DNA of 64,000 nucleotides from Maritalea porphyrae. Lineage in GTDB: Bacteria; Pseudomonadota; Alphaproteobacteria; Rhizobiales; Devosiaceae. The position numbers and the translations under genes were made by a program. This document shows, in pieces, positions 16,284 through 24,740 of this stretch (position 1 is its first letter; every line of letters begins with the position of its first letter). The stretch lies in assembly GCF_030159895.1 (NCBI RefSeq), contig NZ_BSNI01000002.1:1266306-1330305 (forward strand). Direction: 5' to 3'. Below the pieces are notes generated by a model that was not told the DNA's origin, ran no database searches, and saw only the letters and a program-made list of their open reading frames with translations.

Positions 16284-17441
16284 TTAGCCCTCGGCCAGCG
16301 AATAGGCAAGCTTTTCAAGCAGATTTTGACACGCTGCAATCTGCGCCATTTCGATAAACTCGTCCGCCTTATGGGCCTGTTCAATCGATCCTGGGCCACA
16401 GACGATGGTTTCGACTCCCAATTGCTGAAACAACCCAGCTTCGGTGCCAAATGCCACCAAATGGGTTTCATTTGTCCCGGTAAGTCGTGCGACGATTTCA
16501 CGGGCAGAATTGCTTTGCATGGGCACCAGACCCAAGATTTCACCAATGGTTTGATTGGTGATGTTCGCCCCTGGCCAAATCGTGCGCATTTCGGGCAAAA
16601 GTGTTTGATCGCAGAACTCTTGCAAAGTGGTCTTCACCCAAACCGCATCTAAAGCAGTGACAGGTCGCATTTCCCAGTCAACTTCTGCTTGGCTGACAAT
16701 AACATTGTGCGCAGACCCGCCGGCTAAGCGGCCGACATTGATAGTCGTCCAAGGAGGGTCGAATTTGGAGTTGGTCGGTGCACGGTCTTTCAAAAGCTCG
16801 CGCAACTGCATCAATTTAGACACGAAACGGGCCGCATATTCAGCTGCGTTGACGCCTTTCTCTGGCATCGAGCCATGGCCTGCAAGTCCTTCAAATTGCA
16901 CAGTGTATTCGCAACAGCCTTTGTGGCCGTCAACAATTTGCATTTTGGTGGGTTCACCTACAATCGCCGCTTTGGGCAAATGGGGACGATTGCGCAACAA
17001 TTTTGCGAGCTCTTGCCCACCCAAACAGCCCACTTCTTCATCATAAGTAAAAGCGAAATGAATAGGCACTCTAAGATCTAAGCTGGAAAATAGCGGTGCA
17101 GCGTTTAAGGCGACGGCCAAAAAACCCTTCATATCACAAGTGCCGCGGCCAAAATATTTACCCTCATGCGCGGTGAGAGCAAACGGGTCTTTCGACCAAT
17201 TTTGGCCCGCAACCGGCACTACATCTGTGTGGCCAGACAAAACAATGCCGCCGGCAATATCGGGGCCGATCGTGGCGAAAATATTGGCCTTTTTCCCCGA
17301 TTCATCTTGCTGTAGTTCAATCTTTGCACCGACCTCATTTAACCGGTTGGCCACAAAGTGAATGAGGTCAAGATTGCTGTCTGCCGAGACGGTTGGAAAA
17401 GCAATGAGTTTTGAAAAAACTTGCTCAAAATCATCGTGCAT
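16284..17441 (-). CDS. M20-family deacetylase, probable N-acetyl-diaminobutyrate deacetylase
   Basis: 385 residues, ArgE/DapE/CPG2-like zinc peptidase. Metal ligands and catalytic residues are visible: LSGHTDVVP (His and Asp), GRGTCDMKGF (bridging Asp), YDEEVGCLGG (catalytic Glu-Glu), and HKADEF (C-terminal His). The dimerisation or lid domain lies at about 180-290. It begins four bases after the doeA stop, so the two form one unit. By position it should take the product of DoeA, N-acetyl-L-2,4-diaminobutyrate, to diaminobutyrate plus acetate. The classical enzyme, DoeB/EutE, is of the aspartoacylase type, so this looks like a non-homologous substitute. Plain acetylornithine deacetylase activity is the alternative. 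Confidence 0.75.
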   Translation of the reverse strand: MHDDFEQVFSKLIAFPTVSADSNLDLIHFVANRLNEVGAKIELQQDESGKKANIFATIGPDIAGGIVLSGHTDVVPVAGQNWSKDPFALTAHEGKYFGRGTCDMKGFLAVALNAAPLFSSLDLRVPIHFAFTYDEEVGCLGGQELAKLLRNRPHLPKAAIVGEPTKMQIVDGHKGCCEYTVQFEGLAGHGSMPEKGVNAAEYAARFVSKLMQLRELLKDRAPTNSKFDPPWTTINVGRLAGGSAHNVIVSQAEVDWEMRPVTALDAVWVKTTLQEFCDQTLLPEMRTIWPGANITNQTIGEILGLVPMQSNSAREIVARLTGTNETHLVAFGTEAGLFQQLGVETIVCGPGSIEQAHKADEFIEMAQIAACQNLLEKLAYSLAEG

Positions 17442-17445
17442 TAAG

Positions 17446-18630
17446 CTAGTCTTTCACAAATAGTTTTCGAGGCTGGTCGCATAAGCATTCAGCAGGGCCA
17501 TTCTCTTTGATCAAAATGCTTTCAGTGATTTCCAATCCCCAGTCAGCCTCCCAAATGCCCGGCATGAAATGAAACGTCATGCCCGGTTCCAACACAGTTT
17601 CATCTTCGGGGCGAATGGATGCGGTTCTTTCTCCCCAATCTGGGGGATAGGAAATCCCAATCGGATAGCCAGCACGGGACGAGCGTTTGATGCCGACTTT
17701 CTCAAGTTCGTTGGCCAACACCTTCGCCACGTCGCGGGTCCTAGCGCCGGCAACTGCGGTTTCAAGCCCTGCTTCTATGCCTGCAACCAAAGCTTTTTCT
17801 GCATCCACCAAAAATTGGGGTGGCTTGCCCAAATACACTGTGCGGCTTAGGGGCGCGTGATAACGACGAAAACAGCCTGAAATCTCAAAGAAAGTAGCTT
17901 GATCATTTTCAAACTTCCGTCCGTCCCATGTCAGGTGTGGCGCAGAAGCATCCGCTCCGCTGGGTAGCAAAGGAACAATTGCTGGGTAGTCACCCCAATC
18001 ATCGCCGGTGCCCCGGATCGCATCGCCATATATTTGGGCCACCATTTCATTTTTTTGCAAACCAGGCTCTGCCCGTTCAACAATACCATCAATGATGCGG
18101 TTGGAAATATTGGCAGCTTTGCGCATATAGGTGATTTCTTCATCGCTCTTGATCATGCGTTGCCAGTTTACGAGCGCAGTGGCATCAGCAAATGTTGCGT
18201 TTGGCAGTTTGCTTTCGAGCGACAAATAGGCTTTGGCGGAAAAATAGTAATTGTCCATCTCCACACCGATGACCTTGCTGGCATATCCCTGTTGATCAAG
18301 TAATTGCGCGAGATTTTCCATCGGATGCCTGTCGGTGGACTGCACATAATTGTCTGGATAAAAAGATATGTTTTCATCCGCCATCCAAACTGTGCGCAAA
18401 GCGCCATTTGCATCCTGCAAGCGACCCCACCAAATTGGATCTTGGTCGTGAGATATCACAACTCCCTGATGCACATAAAACGACCACCCATCATAGCCGG
18501 TTAGCCATGCCATATTGGATGGGTCTTCCACAAACAAGACATCAAGACCCATCTGGGCCATGGATTGGCGGACTTTTGTTAGCCTTCGCGCGTATTCATT
18601 CGACGAAAATGGGATATTTTTTGCAATCAT
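17446..18630 (-). CDS. doeA: Ectoine hydrolase DoeA (EutD)
   Basis: 394 residues, M24 (creatinase/aminopeptidase P) fold. The N-terminal domain contains FVEDPSNMAWLTGYDGWSFYVHQ, highly characteristic of ectoine hydrolase, and NYVQSTDRHPMENLAQLL. The pita-bread domain follows (for example GTGDDWGDYPAIVPLLPSG and HAPLSRTVYLGKP). It opens the ectoine ring to N-acetyl-diaminobutyrate. The ATG at 18630 was chosen; GGAG lies ten bases upstream. Divergent from ehuB, with an ATGTGTACAAC motif overlapping its likely -10 region. Confidence 0.9.
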   Translation of the reverse strand: MIAKNIPFSSNEYARRLTKVRQSMAQMGLDVLFVEDPSNMAWLTGYDGWSFYVHQGVVISHDQDPIWWGRLQDANGALRTVWMADENISFYPDNYVQSTDRHPMENLAQLLDQQGYASKVIGVEMDNYYFSAKAYLSLESKLPNATFADATALVNWQRMIKSDEEITYMRKAANISNRIIDGIVERAEPGLQKNEMVAQIYGDAIRGTGDDWGDYPAIVPLLPSGADASAPHLTWDGRKFENDQATFFEISGCFRRYHAPLSRTVYLGKPPQFLVDAEKALVAGIEAGLETAVAGARTRDVAKVLANELEKVGIKRSSRAGYPIGISYPPDWGERTASIRPEDETVLEPGMTFHFMPGIWEADWGLEITESILIKENGPAECLCDQPRKLFVKD

Positions 18631-18653
18631 CGCAAGCTCCAAAAAATCATTAG

Positions 18654-18664
18654 ATGTGTACAAC
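18654..18664. promoter_or_regulatory. Operator-like motif at the doeA promoter
   Basis: ATGTGTACAAC. The reverse strand here reads TTGACC, 15 bases, TATGTT and then GTACACAT, so the motif overlaps a plausible -10 element of doeA. The same 11 bases occur at 18749-18759 before ehuB. TGTACA-cored sites are usual for FCD-type GntR regulators. Confidence 0.6.
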
Positions 18665-18722
18665 ATAGCAAAATGATGTGAGGGTCAAGCAATGAAAGTC
18701 CCATTATGTTGGGGTTTTTCAT

Positions 18723-18759
18723 TTGACAGCGCTATTGTTTTGGGCATGATGTGTACAAC
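18723..18759 (+). promoter_or_regulatory. ehuB promoter with second operator-like motif
   Basis: A perfect -35 TTGACA (18723-18728), a 16-base spacer and CATGAT (18745-18750). The motif ATGTGTACAAC (18749-18759) overlaps the -10 and the expected start point. It is identical to the motif at 18654-18664. An AGGGAGGA ribosome site lies before the ehuB ATG. Confidence 0.6.
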
Positions 18760-18786
18760 TAATAGAACTCACAGGGAGGAAGTAAC

Positions 18787-19590
18787 ATGAATTTCAAAAT
18801 GGTTTTGGCCGCAGCAGCAGCGGCTTCTCTAACGGCGTTTTCTGCTGTTGGTGCATATGCAGACAATGTAAAAATTGGTTTTGCCAACGAAGTGCCTTGG
18901 GCCTATCCAGGTGAAGGCAATGAACCGCTCGGGTTCGTAAATGTGATTGCGCAGAACGTGTTGGAGATCGCTGGCTATGACGGCACCGACTCAGTGGTAA
19001 GTGAATGGGGCGGATTGATCCCAGGTCTAGAAGCTGGACGTTCGGACATGGTCACGGGCGGGTTGTACATTACCCCATCACGTTGTAACGCCATCGCCTT
19101 TTCTGACCCGATCATGCAAGCCTATGATGCATTTGTTATGAGCGGTGACGCAGGCGTCACATCTTATCAGGACATTATTGACGCTGGCGGCACATTTGTA
19201 ACTGGTGCAGGCTATAACCAAGTAGCAGCATGGGCGGATGCTGGCGGCGCGCCAGGCAAAATCCTTGAAGTGCCGGGACCGGCTGAAATTGTTGCAGCAG
19301 TTGAAGCAGGGCGTGCAATGGCAGGTGGCGTGACCGTGTTCACAGCAGCAGAAGCGATTGCGAACAACGATAACCTAACAATGACAGCCATTCCCGGTTC
19401 AACATACTATGTTGGCTTTGGCTTCACCAAAAGCAATCACAAGCTTCGAACAGCGGTAAATGCCGCCATTCATCAATATGTTGGCACCGACAAAATGCTG
19501 GCCGACGTTGCTGAATATGGCTACTCAAAAGCCAATTTGCCTGGCGATACAACAGTGGGCGAAGCTTGTTTGCTTCACGCAAACGACTAG
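18787..19590 (+). CDS. ehuB: Ectoine/hydroxyectoine-binding protein EhuB
   Basis: Family 3 solute-binding protein, 267 residues, signal peptide ending near AYADN. The mature start VKIGFANEVPWAYPGEGNEPLGFVNVIAQNVL and the GGLYITPSRC segment, where the conserved Arg binds the ligand carboxylate, are typical of EhuB. It delivers ectoine and hydroxyectoine from the periplasm to EhuC-EhuD-EhuA. It is the first gene of a nine-gene unit. A hairpin after the stop codon separates it from ehuC and may raise the amount of binding protein. Confidence 0.9.
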   Translation: MNFKMVLAAAAAASLTAFSAVGAYADNVKIGFANEVPWAYPGEGNEPLGFVNVIAQNVLEIAGYDGTDSVVSEWGGLIPGLEAGRSDMVTGGLYITPSRCNAIAFSDPIMQAYDAFVMSGDAGVTSYQDIIDAGGTFVTGAGYNQVAAWADAGGAPGKILEVPGPAEIVAAVEAGRAMAGGVTVFTAAEAIANNDNLTMTAIPGSTYYVGFGFTKSNHKLRTAVNAAIHQYVGTDKMLADVAEYGYSKANLPGDTTVGEACLLHAND

Positions 19591-19623
19591 TCAAGGCGCG
19601 AACCATCACCGCATTTTGACAAA

Positions 19624-19653
19624 TTTTGGAGCCCAGTCTTTTGGGCTCCAAAA
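19624..19653. other. Intercistronic hairpin between ehuB and ehuC
   Basis: TTTTGGAGCCCA, a six-base loop, TGGGCTCCAAAA: a perfect 12-bp stem. No T tract follows on the + strand, so mRNA stabilisation or partial attenuation is more likely than full termination. Confidence 0.7.
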
Positions 19654-19688
19654 AAAGTCTTTCACTCAAGCCGCTAAAGAGAATTGCA

Positions 19689-20450
19689 ATGGGACCGATC
19701 GTTAGCATCTACGAAGGCATCCAATCGGCCATTAAGAGCCTTTTGGCGGCGTTGCTCAGCGGAGTAGAGGTCTCTGGTCGGGTTGATAATTACCTCGAAT
19801 TCTTAGCCAAATTCGGGGATCGTTTGGTCGACGGTGCATTCATCACGCTTGAGCAAGCATTGCTCGCGATCATTGTTGCGGTGATCATGGCAACCATTTT
19901 CGGCGTTGGGCGGGTTTCAACATCGTTGCTTATCCGGTCCATTTCCACCACCTACATTGAATTTTTCCGTGGCACGTCTTTGATAGTCCAACTGTTTTGG
20001 ATATTTTATGTCCTGCCCTTTTTCGGCGTGGTTCTAGATCCTTATCCAGCTGGATTTATCGCTGTGGGTCTCAACCTTGGTGCATACGGGGCCGAAGTTG
20101 TGCGCGGTGCCATACAGGCTGTGCCGCGTGGACAATATGAGGCGGCCTACGCACTCAACATGTCTGCAAGGTTGCGCATGCGTCGCATTATTTTCCCCCA
20201 AGCTGTTGTGATCATGCTGCCTGCATGGGGCAATCTTCTAATCGAGCTGCTAAAAGGTACAGCCCTTGTCGGCTTGATCAGTGTGACAGATTTGATGTTT
20301 CAATCGCGTCAGATTTATTCGCTCAGTTACGCAGCGATTGAAACTTTTGGCACGATTTTGATCATTTACTACCTCATTGCGCGTTTGCTCATCACCCCGT
20401 CCATGCGGGCGCTTGAAACACGACTTTCTCGCAATCTGAAGCGAAGTTAG
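19689..20450 (+). CDS. ehuC: Ectoine ABC transporter permease EhuC
   Basis: His/Glu/Gln-type permease, 253 residues. An EAA-like loop reads AAYALNMSARLRMRRIIFPQAVVIMLPAWGN, and membrane helices are evident from about residue 35. The ATG at 19689 was chosen (purine-rich AAAGAGAA upstream); longer in-frame starts run through the preceding hairpin. It is paired with EhuD, which follows after eight bases. Confidence 0.88.
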   Translation: MGPIVSIYEGIQSAIKSLLAALLSGVEVSGRVDNYLEFLAKFGDRLVDGAFITLEQALLAIIVAVIMATIFGVGRVSTSLLIRSISTTYIEFFRGTSLIVQLFWIFYVLPFFGVVLDPYPAGFIAVGLNLGAYGAEVVRGAIQAVPRGQYEAAYALNMSARLRMRRIIFPQAVVIMLPAWGNLLIELLKGTALVGLISVTDLMFQSRQIYSLSYAAIETFGTILIIYYLIARLLITPSMRALETRLSRNLKRS

Positions 20451-20458
20451 GGCCAGAT

Positions 20459-21244
20459 ATGTTCACTTTTATCACGGACTATTTTTCCCAAGTTGGCGAG
20501 CGCTTAGATTGGAATGGGGAGCTTGTGCAATGTGTTGTATTCCCCAAGCTTTTTGGCACTGCCTACACAGATTTAGGCTTCGCCGCAGCCTGCAAAGATC
20601 CAGCATTGAGCACAACTTTGTTCGGGGCACTGGGCAACACATTGATCGCTGTTTTTCTTGGCTATGGCATCGCCATGGTAGTCGGTTTAGTGTTGGCGAT
20701 GGGACAACGCACTAAGAGCAAGATTCTTACAAGAATTGTTCGTGAGTTTGTCGAGTTTATCCGTTCCACGCCTTTGGTGGTGCAGATCTTCTTTGTGTTC
20801 TTTGTTGGCCCCCAATTTGGCATTACCTTAAGCCCTTGGGTGGCAGGCATGATCGCTATTGGGTTGCATTATGCAGCCTATCTATCCGAGGTTTATCGTG
20901 GGGCATTGGCGGCTGTTCCGGCTGGACAGGCCGAAGCCTGCATCGCACTTAATCTATCGGCGCGGCGCTCCTTCTTTGGCATTATTTTGCCCCAAGCTGT
21001 GCCCTTAGCCCTTCCGGGGATGGGCAATTATCTGATCGGCATATTCAAAGACACCCCCATGCTCATGGTCATCGGTGTGGCAGAAATGATGCATGTGGCA
21101 ACAGCTATCGGTTCCGAATACTGGCGCTACACTGAGGTGATGACAATTGTTGGACTGATCTTTTTGGCCCTGTCTTTGCCCACAGCTGCATTGTTGCGCG
21201 TTATCGAAGCGTTTGTGCGCCAAAAACTCGGCATGACACGATGA
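20459..21244 (+). CDS. ehuD: Ectoine ABC transporter permease EhuD
   Basis: 261 residues, second amino-acid-type permease of the Ehu system. The segment FIRSTPLVVQIFFVFFVGPQFG and the EAA loop (AACIALNLS-type, here EACIALNLSARRSFFGIILPQAVPLALPGMGN) are typical. An N-terminal stretch of about 60 residues precedes the first helix. The next gene, ehuA, starts 48 bases downstream. Confidence 0.88.
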   Translation: MFTFITDYFSQVGERLDWNGELVQCVVFPKLFGTAYTDLGFAAACKDPALSTTLFGALGNTLIAVFLGYGIAMVVGLVLAMGQRTKSKILTRIVREFVEFIRSTPLVVQIFFVFFVGPQFGITLSPWVAGMIAIGLHYAAYLSEVYRGALAAVPAGQAEACIALNLSARRSFFGIILPQAVPLALPGMGNYLIGIFKDTPMLMVIGVAEMMHVATAIGSEYWRYTEVMTIVGLIFLALSLPTAALLRVIEAFVRQKLGMTR

Positions 21245-21292
21245 CTTTTGCCATCCAAATTTGCACCACCGCTCAAACACAAGGTTCATAAA

Positions 21293-22108
21293 ATGGAAGA
21301 TATGTCTCAATACCCATTGGAGTTGAACGGCGATGACGTACCAATGGTACGGTTTATGAATGTGAGCAAACGCTATGGCGATTTGACAGTTTTGGACGCG
21401 CTCAATTTGGACATTCAACAAAGTGAAATGGTCACCGTTATTGGCCCATCAGGCTCTGGTAAAACCACAGTTTTGCGCATGCTCATGACCTTGGAAAAGA
21501 TCAATGAGGGGGTGATTTATGTCGACGGTAAACCGCTCACCCATATGGAAAAAAATGGCGTACTCGTGCCCGCTTCGGACAGTTATATCCGCTCAGTTAA
21601 GGGCGATATTGGCATGTGTTTCCAGCACTTCAATTTGTTCCCACACATGACTGCGCTGCAAAACTGTATTGAAGCGCCAATTCATGTGCTCAAGATGAAC
21701 AAGAAGGAAGCGATTGAGCGAGCCGAGGACATGCTTGAAATGGTGGGTCTTGCAGACAAAAAAGATCAACACCCCATACGCCTTTCAGGTGGACAACAAC
21801 AACGTGTCGCCATTGCTCGCGCCTTGTGCATGCGGCCAAAAGTTATGCTCTTGGATGAAGTGACATCTGCCCTTGATCCTGAGGTGATCGGTGAAGTGAC
21901 AAATGTGATTAAGAAACTGGTGGCAGAACACAATTTGACCATGCTCATGGTGACCCACCAAATGGGCTTTGCTCGCGATATTTCAGACAGGGTTTGCTTC
22001 TTTTTTGACGGCAAGATCGAGGAGCAGGGGACACCTACTGCCTTGTTTGACAACCCGCAACGCGAGCGCACACAGCAATTCTTAAGTGCTGTGAAGTCTG
22101 CGGATTAA
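21293..22108 (+). CDS. ehuA: Ectoine ABC transporter ATPase EhuA
   Basis: 271 residues, polar amino acid ABC ATPase. Walker [10 protein letters not shown], a Q-loop in MCFQHFNLFPHMTALQNC, signature LSGGQQQRVAIARA, Walker B VMLLDEVTSALDPE and switch His in LMVTHQMGFARDISDRV. The Walker B region has Glu followed by Val-Thr in place of the more usual Pro-Thr, as in several EhuA/GlnQ relatives. The ATG at 21293 is used, with AAGG about ten bases upstream; an ATG at 21302 is an alternative. Confidence 0.9.
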   Translation: MEDMSQYPLELNGDDVPMVRFMNVSKRYGDLTVLDALNLDIQQSEMVTVIGPSGSGKTTVLRMLMTLEKINEGVIYVDGKPLTHMEKNGVLVPASDSYIRSVKGDIGMCFQHFNLFPHMTALQNCIEAPIHVLKMNKKEAIERAEDMLEMVGLADKKDQHPIRLSGGQQQRVAIARALCMRPKVMLLDEVTSALDPEVIGEVTNVIKKLVAEHNLTMLMVTHQMGFARDISDRVCFFFDGKIEEQGTPTALFDNPQRERTQQFLSAVKSAD

Positions 22109-22114
22109 TCGCTA

Positions 22115-23116
22115 ATGGTCCAGTTGTCCGATATCTTCGCCGCGCAAAAAACCATTGCTGGCCATGCGGACAATACCCCGCTTATCCCATCTCCATTTCT
22201 TTCTCAGAAAACCGGGCAACAGGTTCTGCTAAAGCTTGAAATCACGCAGCCCATGGGCGCATTCAAGCTGCGCGGTGCCATAAACGCCATTATGAGACTA
22301 AATGATCAAGCTGTTGGGGTAACTTGTTGTTCCACCGGCAATCATGGCCGCGCCGTTGCATATGCGGCCCAACTGAGAGGCCTTAAAGCCGTGGTGTGCA
22401 TGTCCTCGCTTGTGCCAAAAGCAAAGGTGGAGGGCGTCGAACAATTGGGTGCTACCGTGAGAGTTGTGGGGCAAAGCCAAGACGAAGCTATGGCCGAAAG
22501 CGACCGCCTAAGCCGTGAGCAAGGCTTTGTTGAAATCTCTCCCTTTGATGATGAAAATGTCATTGCGGGGCAAGGCACAATTGGGCTGGAGTTACTGCGA
22601 GATCGTCCCGATATTCGCACACTGCTGGTGCCGCTATCTGGCGGTGGATTGGCGGCAGGAATTTGTGTGGCGGCAAAGGCCATAAATCCTGACATCACCA
22701 TCATTGGCATTTCAATGGATAGAGGCGCCGCAATGGCCGCTTCAATTCGGGCACAACGCCCCGTGGAACTGGATGAAGTGGCAAGCCTTGCTGATAGTCT
22801 TGGCGGCGGCATCGGTATGAACAATAAATTGTCTTATCCACTTTGTCGCGACATGCTGGACCAATTGGTTTTGGTGACAGAAGAAGAAATATATCGTGCG
22901 ATGCAGGCACTATATTTCGAAGATCGTTTGGTGGCGGAAGGGGCCAGTGTTGTCGGCGTCGCCGCGCTGCTAAGTCGCAAAATCAATATTGTCGGACCAA
23001 CCGCGACAATCATTACGGGCCGAAATTTAGACATGGACCTTTTTACAAATATCATCACAGGAAATGATGTTTTGTTGGGCGAGTATCATGTGAAGGGTCA
23101 ACACTATGCGCGATGA
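22115..23116 (+). CDS. eutB: EutB, threonine dehydratase-like enzyme of hydroxyectoine catabolism
   Basis: 333 residues, PLP fold-type II. The PLP lysine lies in the motif PMGAFKLRGA (about residue 52), the phosphate-binding Gly-rich loop is LSGGGLAAG near 180, and TCCSTGNHGRAVAYAA is the substrate loop. In ectoine users EutB and EutC act on hydroxyectoine-derived hydroxy-N-acetyl-diaminobutyrate to feed the ectoine route. It starts six bases after ehuA and overlaps eutC by 11 bases. Confidence 0.88.
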   Translation: MVQLSDIFAAQKTIAGHADNTPLIPSPFLSQKTGQQVLLKLEITQPMGAFKLRGAINAIMRLNDQAVGVTCCSTGNHGRAVAYAAQLRGLKAVVCMSSLVPKAKVEGVEQLGATVRVVGQSQDEAMAESDRLSREQGFVEISPFDDENVIAGQGTIGLELLRDRPDIRTLLVPLSGGGLAAGICVAAKAINPDITIIGISMDRGAAMAASIRAQRPVELDEVASLADSLGGGIGMNNKLSYPLCRDMLDQLVLVTEEEIYRAMQALYFEDRLVAEGASVVGVAALLSRKINIVGPTATIITGRNLDMDLFTNIITGNDVLLGEYHVKGQHYAR

Positions 23117-24107
23117 TGTTCTAATTGTTACACAAGCCGAACTACAAATATTGCTTGGCCTAAGTCGTGCAACCAACGACCTGATCGAAAGTGCTTTTAC
23201 CGCTTTGGCCCAAAAAGACGTCATTATGCCCCCGGTAATGTCGATGGATATCCCGCACATAAATGCCGAGGTCGACGTCAAAACAGCTTACATTCCTGGC
23301 TTTGACGGGTTTGCAATCAAAGTTTCACCGGGCTTTTTTGATAATCCAAATCTTGGTCTCCCTAGCCTCAATGGACTAATGATGCTGCTCAGCGCTCGGA
23401 CTGGATTGGCTAAAGCTGTTTTTCTAGACAATGGCTATCTAACGGACCTGCGCACGGCTGCGGCAGGCGGTGTTGCGGCGCGCCATCTTGCGCCCAAACA
23501 TGTAAAAACTGTCGGCGTTATCGGCACTGGCGCGCAAGCCCGGCTGCAAGTCGAAGCCGCTTATCACGAGCGCAAATTTGAAAAGGTGCTTGTTTGCGGC
23601 CGCAATGATGATCATGCGCGCAAGTGTGCAAAAGACATTGCAGATAAAATTGGCGTGCCCACTTATCCGGTCGCGGCGCGTGAGGAGTTGGTGAGACAAT
23701 CTCAATTGGTAATCACCACCACGCCATCGCGAGTTCCGCTTATTGATGCAGAATGGTTGCATCCAAATTTGCACATCACCGCTATGGGCTCCGATCAAGC
23801 CGGGAAAACAGAACTCGATCCGCAAATTCTGCCACGAGCTGACCGGTTTGTGTGCGACCGGGTTTCACAATGTATAGAGCTTGGCGAGCTTGCAGGTGCT
23901 ATCGATGCAGGTGCTTGGGACATTGAACGAACGCCGATCGAGTTGGGCGACCTTGTGGTCGATCCGTCATTGGGTCGACAAAGTGATAGTGAGATTACAG
24001 TTTGCGATCTAACGGGAACCGGGGCGCAAGACACTGCAATTGCCAACTATGCCTACGATTTGGCACGGGCCAAAAATATGGGCACGCCCATTAAATCGCA
24101 CAATTAG
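23106..24107 (+). CDS. eutC: EutC, ornithine cyclodeaminase/mu-crystallin-like
   Basis: 333 residues with an NAD(P)-binding Rossmann domain (VKTVGVIGTGAQARLQVEAAYHER, about 135-160) inside an ornithine cyclodeaminase/mu-crystallin fold. TAAAGGVAARHLAP precedes it, and the GSDQAGKTELDP segment is typical of EutC. It is thought to work with EutB in converting the hydroxylated intermediate. Its start codon lies inside the eutB 3' end, indicating coupled translation. Confidence 0.88.
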   Translation: MRDDVLIVTQAELQILLGLSRATNDLIESAFTALAQKDVIMPPVMSMDIPHINAEVDVKTAYIPGFDGFAIKVSPGFFDNPNLGLPSLNGLMMLLSARTGLAKAVFLDNGYLTDLRTAAAGGVAARHLAPKHVKTVGVIGTGAQARLQVEAAYHERKFEKVLVCGRNDDHARKCAKDIADKIGVPTYPVAAREELVRQSQLVITTTPSRVPLIDAEWLHPNLHITAMGSDQAGKTELDPQILPRADRFVCDRVSQCIELGELAGAIDAGAWDIERTPIELGDLVVDPSLGRQSDSEITVCDLTGTGAQDTAIANYAYDLARAKNMGTPIKSHN

Positions 24108-24119
24108 CGGGATCAAAAC

Positions 24120-24602
24120 ATGCTTAAACTTGATGATCGCGACATTCAAATGCTCAAGGTCTTGTCCCAAGAGGGGCGGATATCAAAATCCGAACTTGCG
24201 TCCCGTGTAAACTTATCTCCAACCCCGTGCTGGGAGCGTCTAAAACGGTTGGAGAAAGCGCAGATTATCCAATCTTACCACGCCAATATCTCACTAAAGA
24301 AAATCGCAAGCTCGGTAACGGTTTTCGTGGCGATTGAATTGGAAAATCATCAGGCGGCAAGTTTTCGACAATTTGAAGACGCGATTGATCAATATGAGGA
24401 AATTCAATCCTGTTGGGCCATCGGCGGTGGGTTGGATTATTTTATGCATGTGGTCACCACCAGTATTGATAGCTATCAACGGCTTATCGACGATTTACTG
24501 GACCAAAAAATTGGACTTGCCCGCTATTTCACGTACATCGTCACCAAACCAGTGAAACAGACCAACCTACTCCCTTTTGATGTGCTTTTGAGTGATCACT
24601 GA
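24120..24602 (+). CDS. doeX: AsnC/Lrp-family regulator DoeX
   Basis: 160 residues. N-terminal AsnC helix-turn-helix (LDDRDIQMLKVLSQEGRISKSELASRVNLSPTPCWERLKRLEKAQII) and a C-terminal RAM domain (VFVAIELENHQAASFRQFEDAI ... CWAIGGGLDYFMHVV). Members in ectoine loci are named DoeX and sense pathway intermediates. It lies between eutC and doeC in the same unit, so this locus encodes two regulators of different families. Confidence 0.85.
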   Translation: MLKLDDRDIQMLKVLSQEGRISKSELASRVNLSPTPCWERLKRLEKAQIIQSYHANISLKKIASSVTVFVAIELENHQAASFRQFEDAIDQYEEIQSCWAIGGGLDYFMHVVTTSIDSYQRLIDDLLDQKIGLARYFTYIVTKPVKQTNLLPFDVLLSDH

Positions 24603-24740
24603 CCGCGGCGCAAATTCAGCAGGTCAAATCGTCTTTTCTTGCCAACATTTGCAGAAAACTCCTCTGATTACAGCGCCCAGATTGGTGCCATCTTCTGCGA
24701 CTTATTTTCTAGTCTTTCATTGAAATACTGGGAGGTCGTT

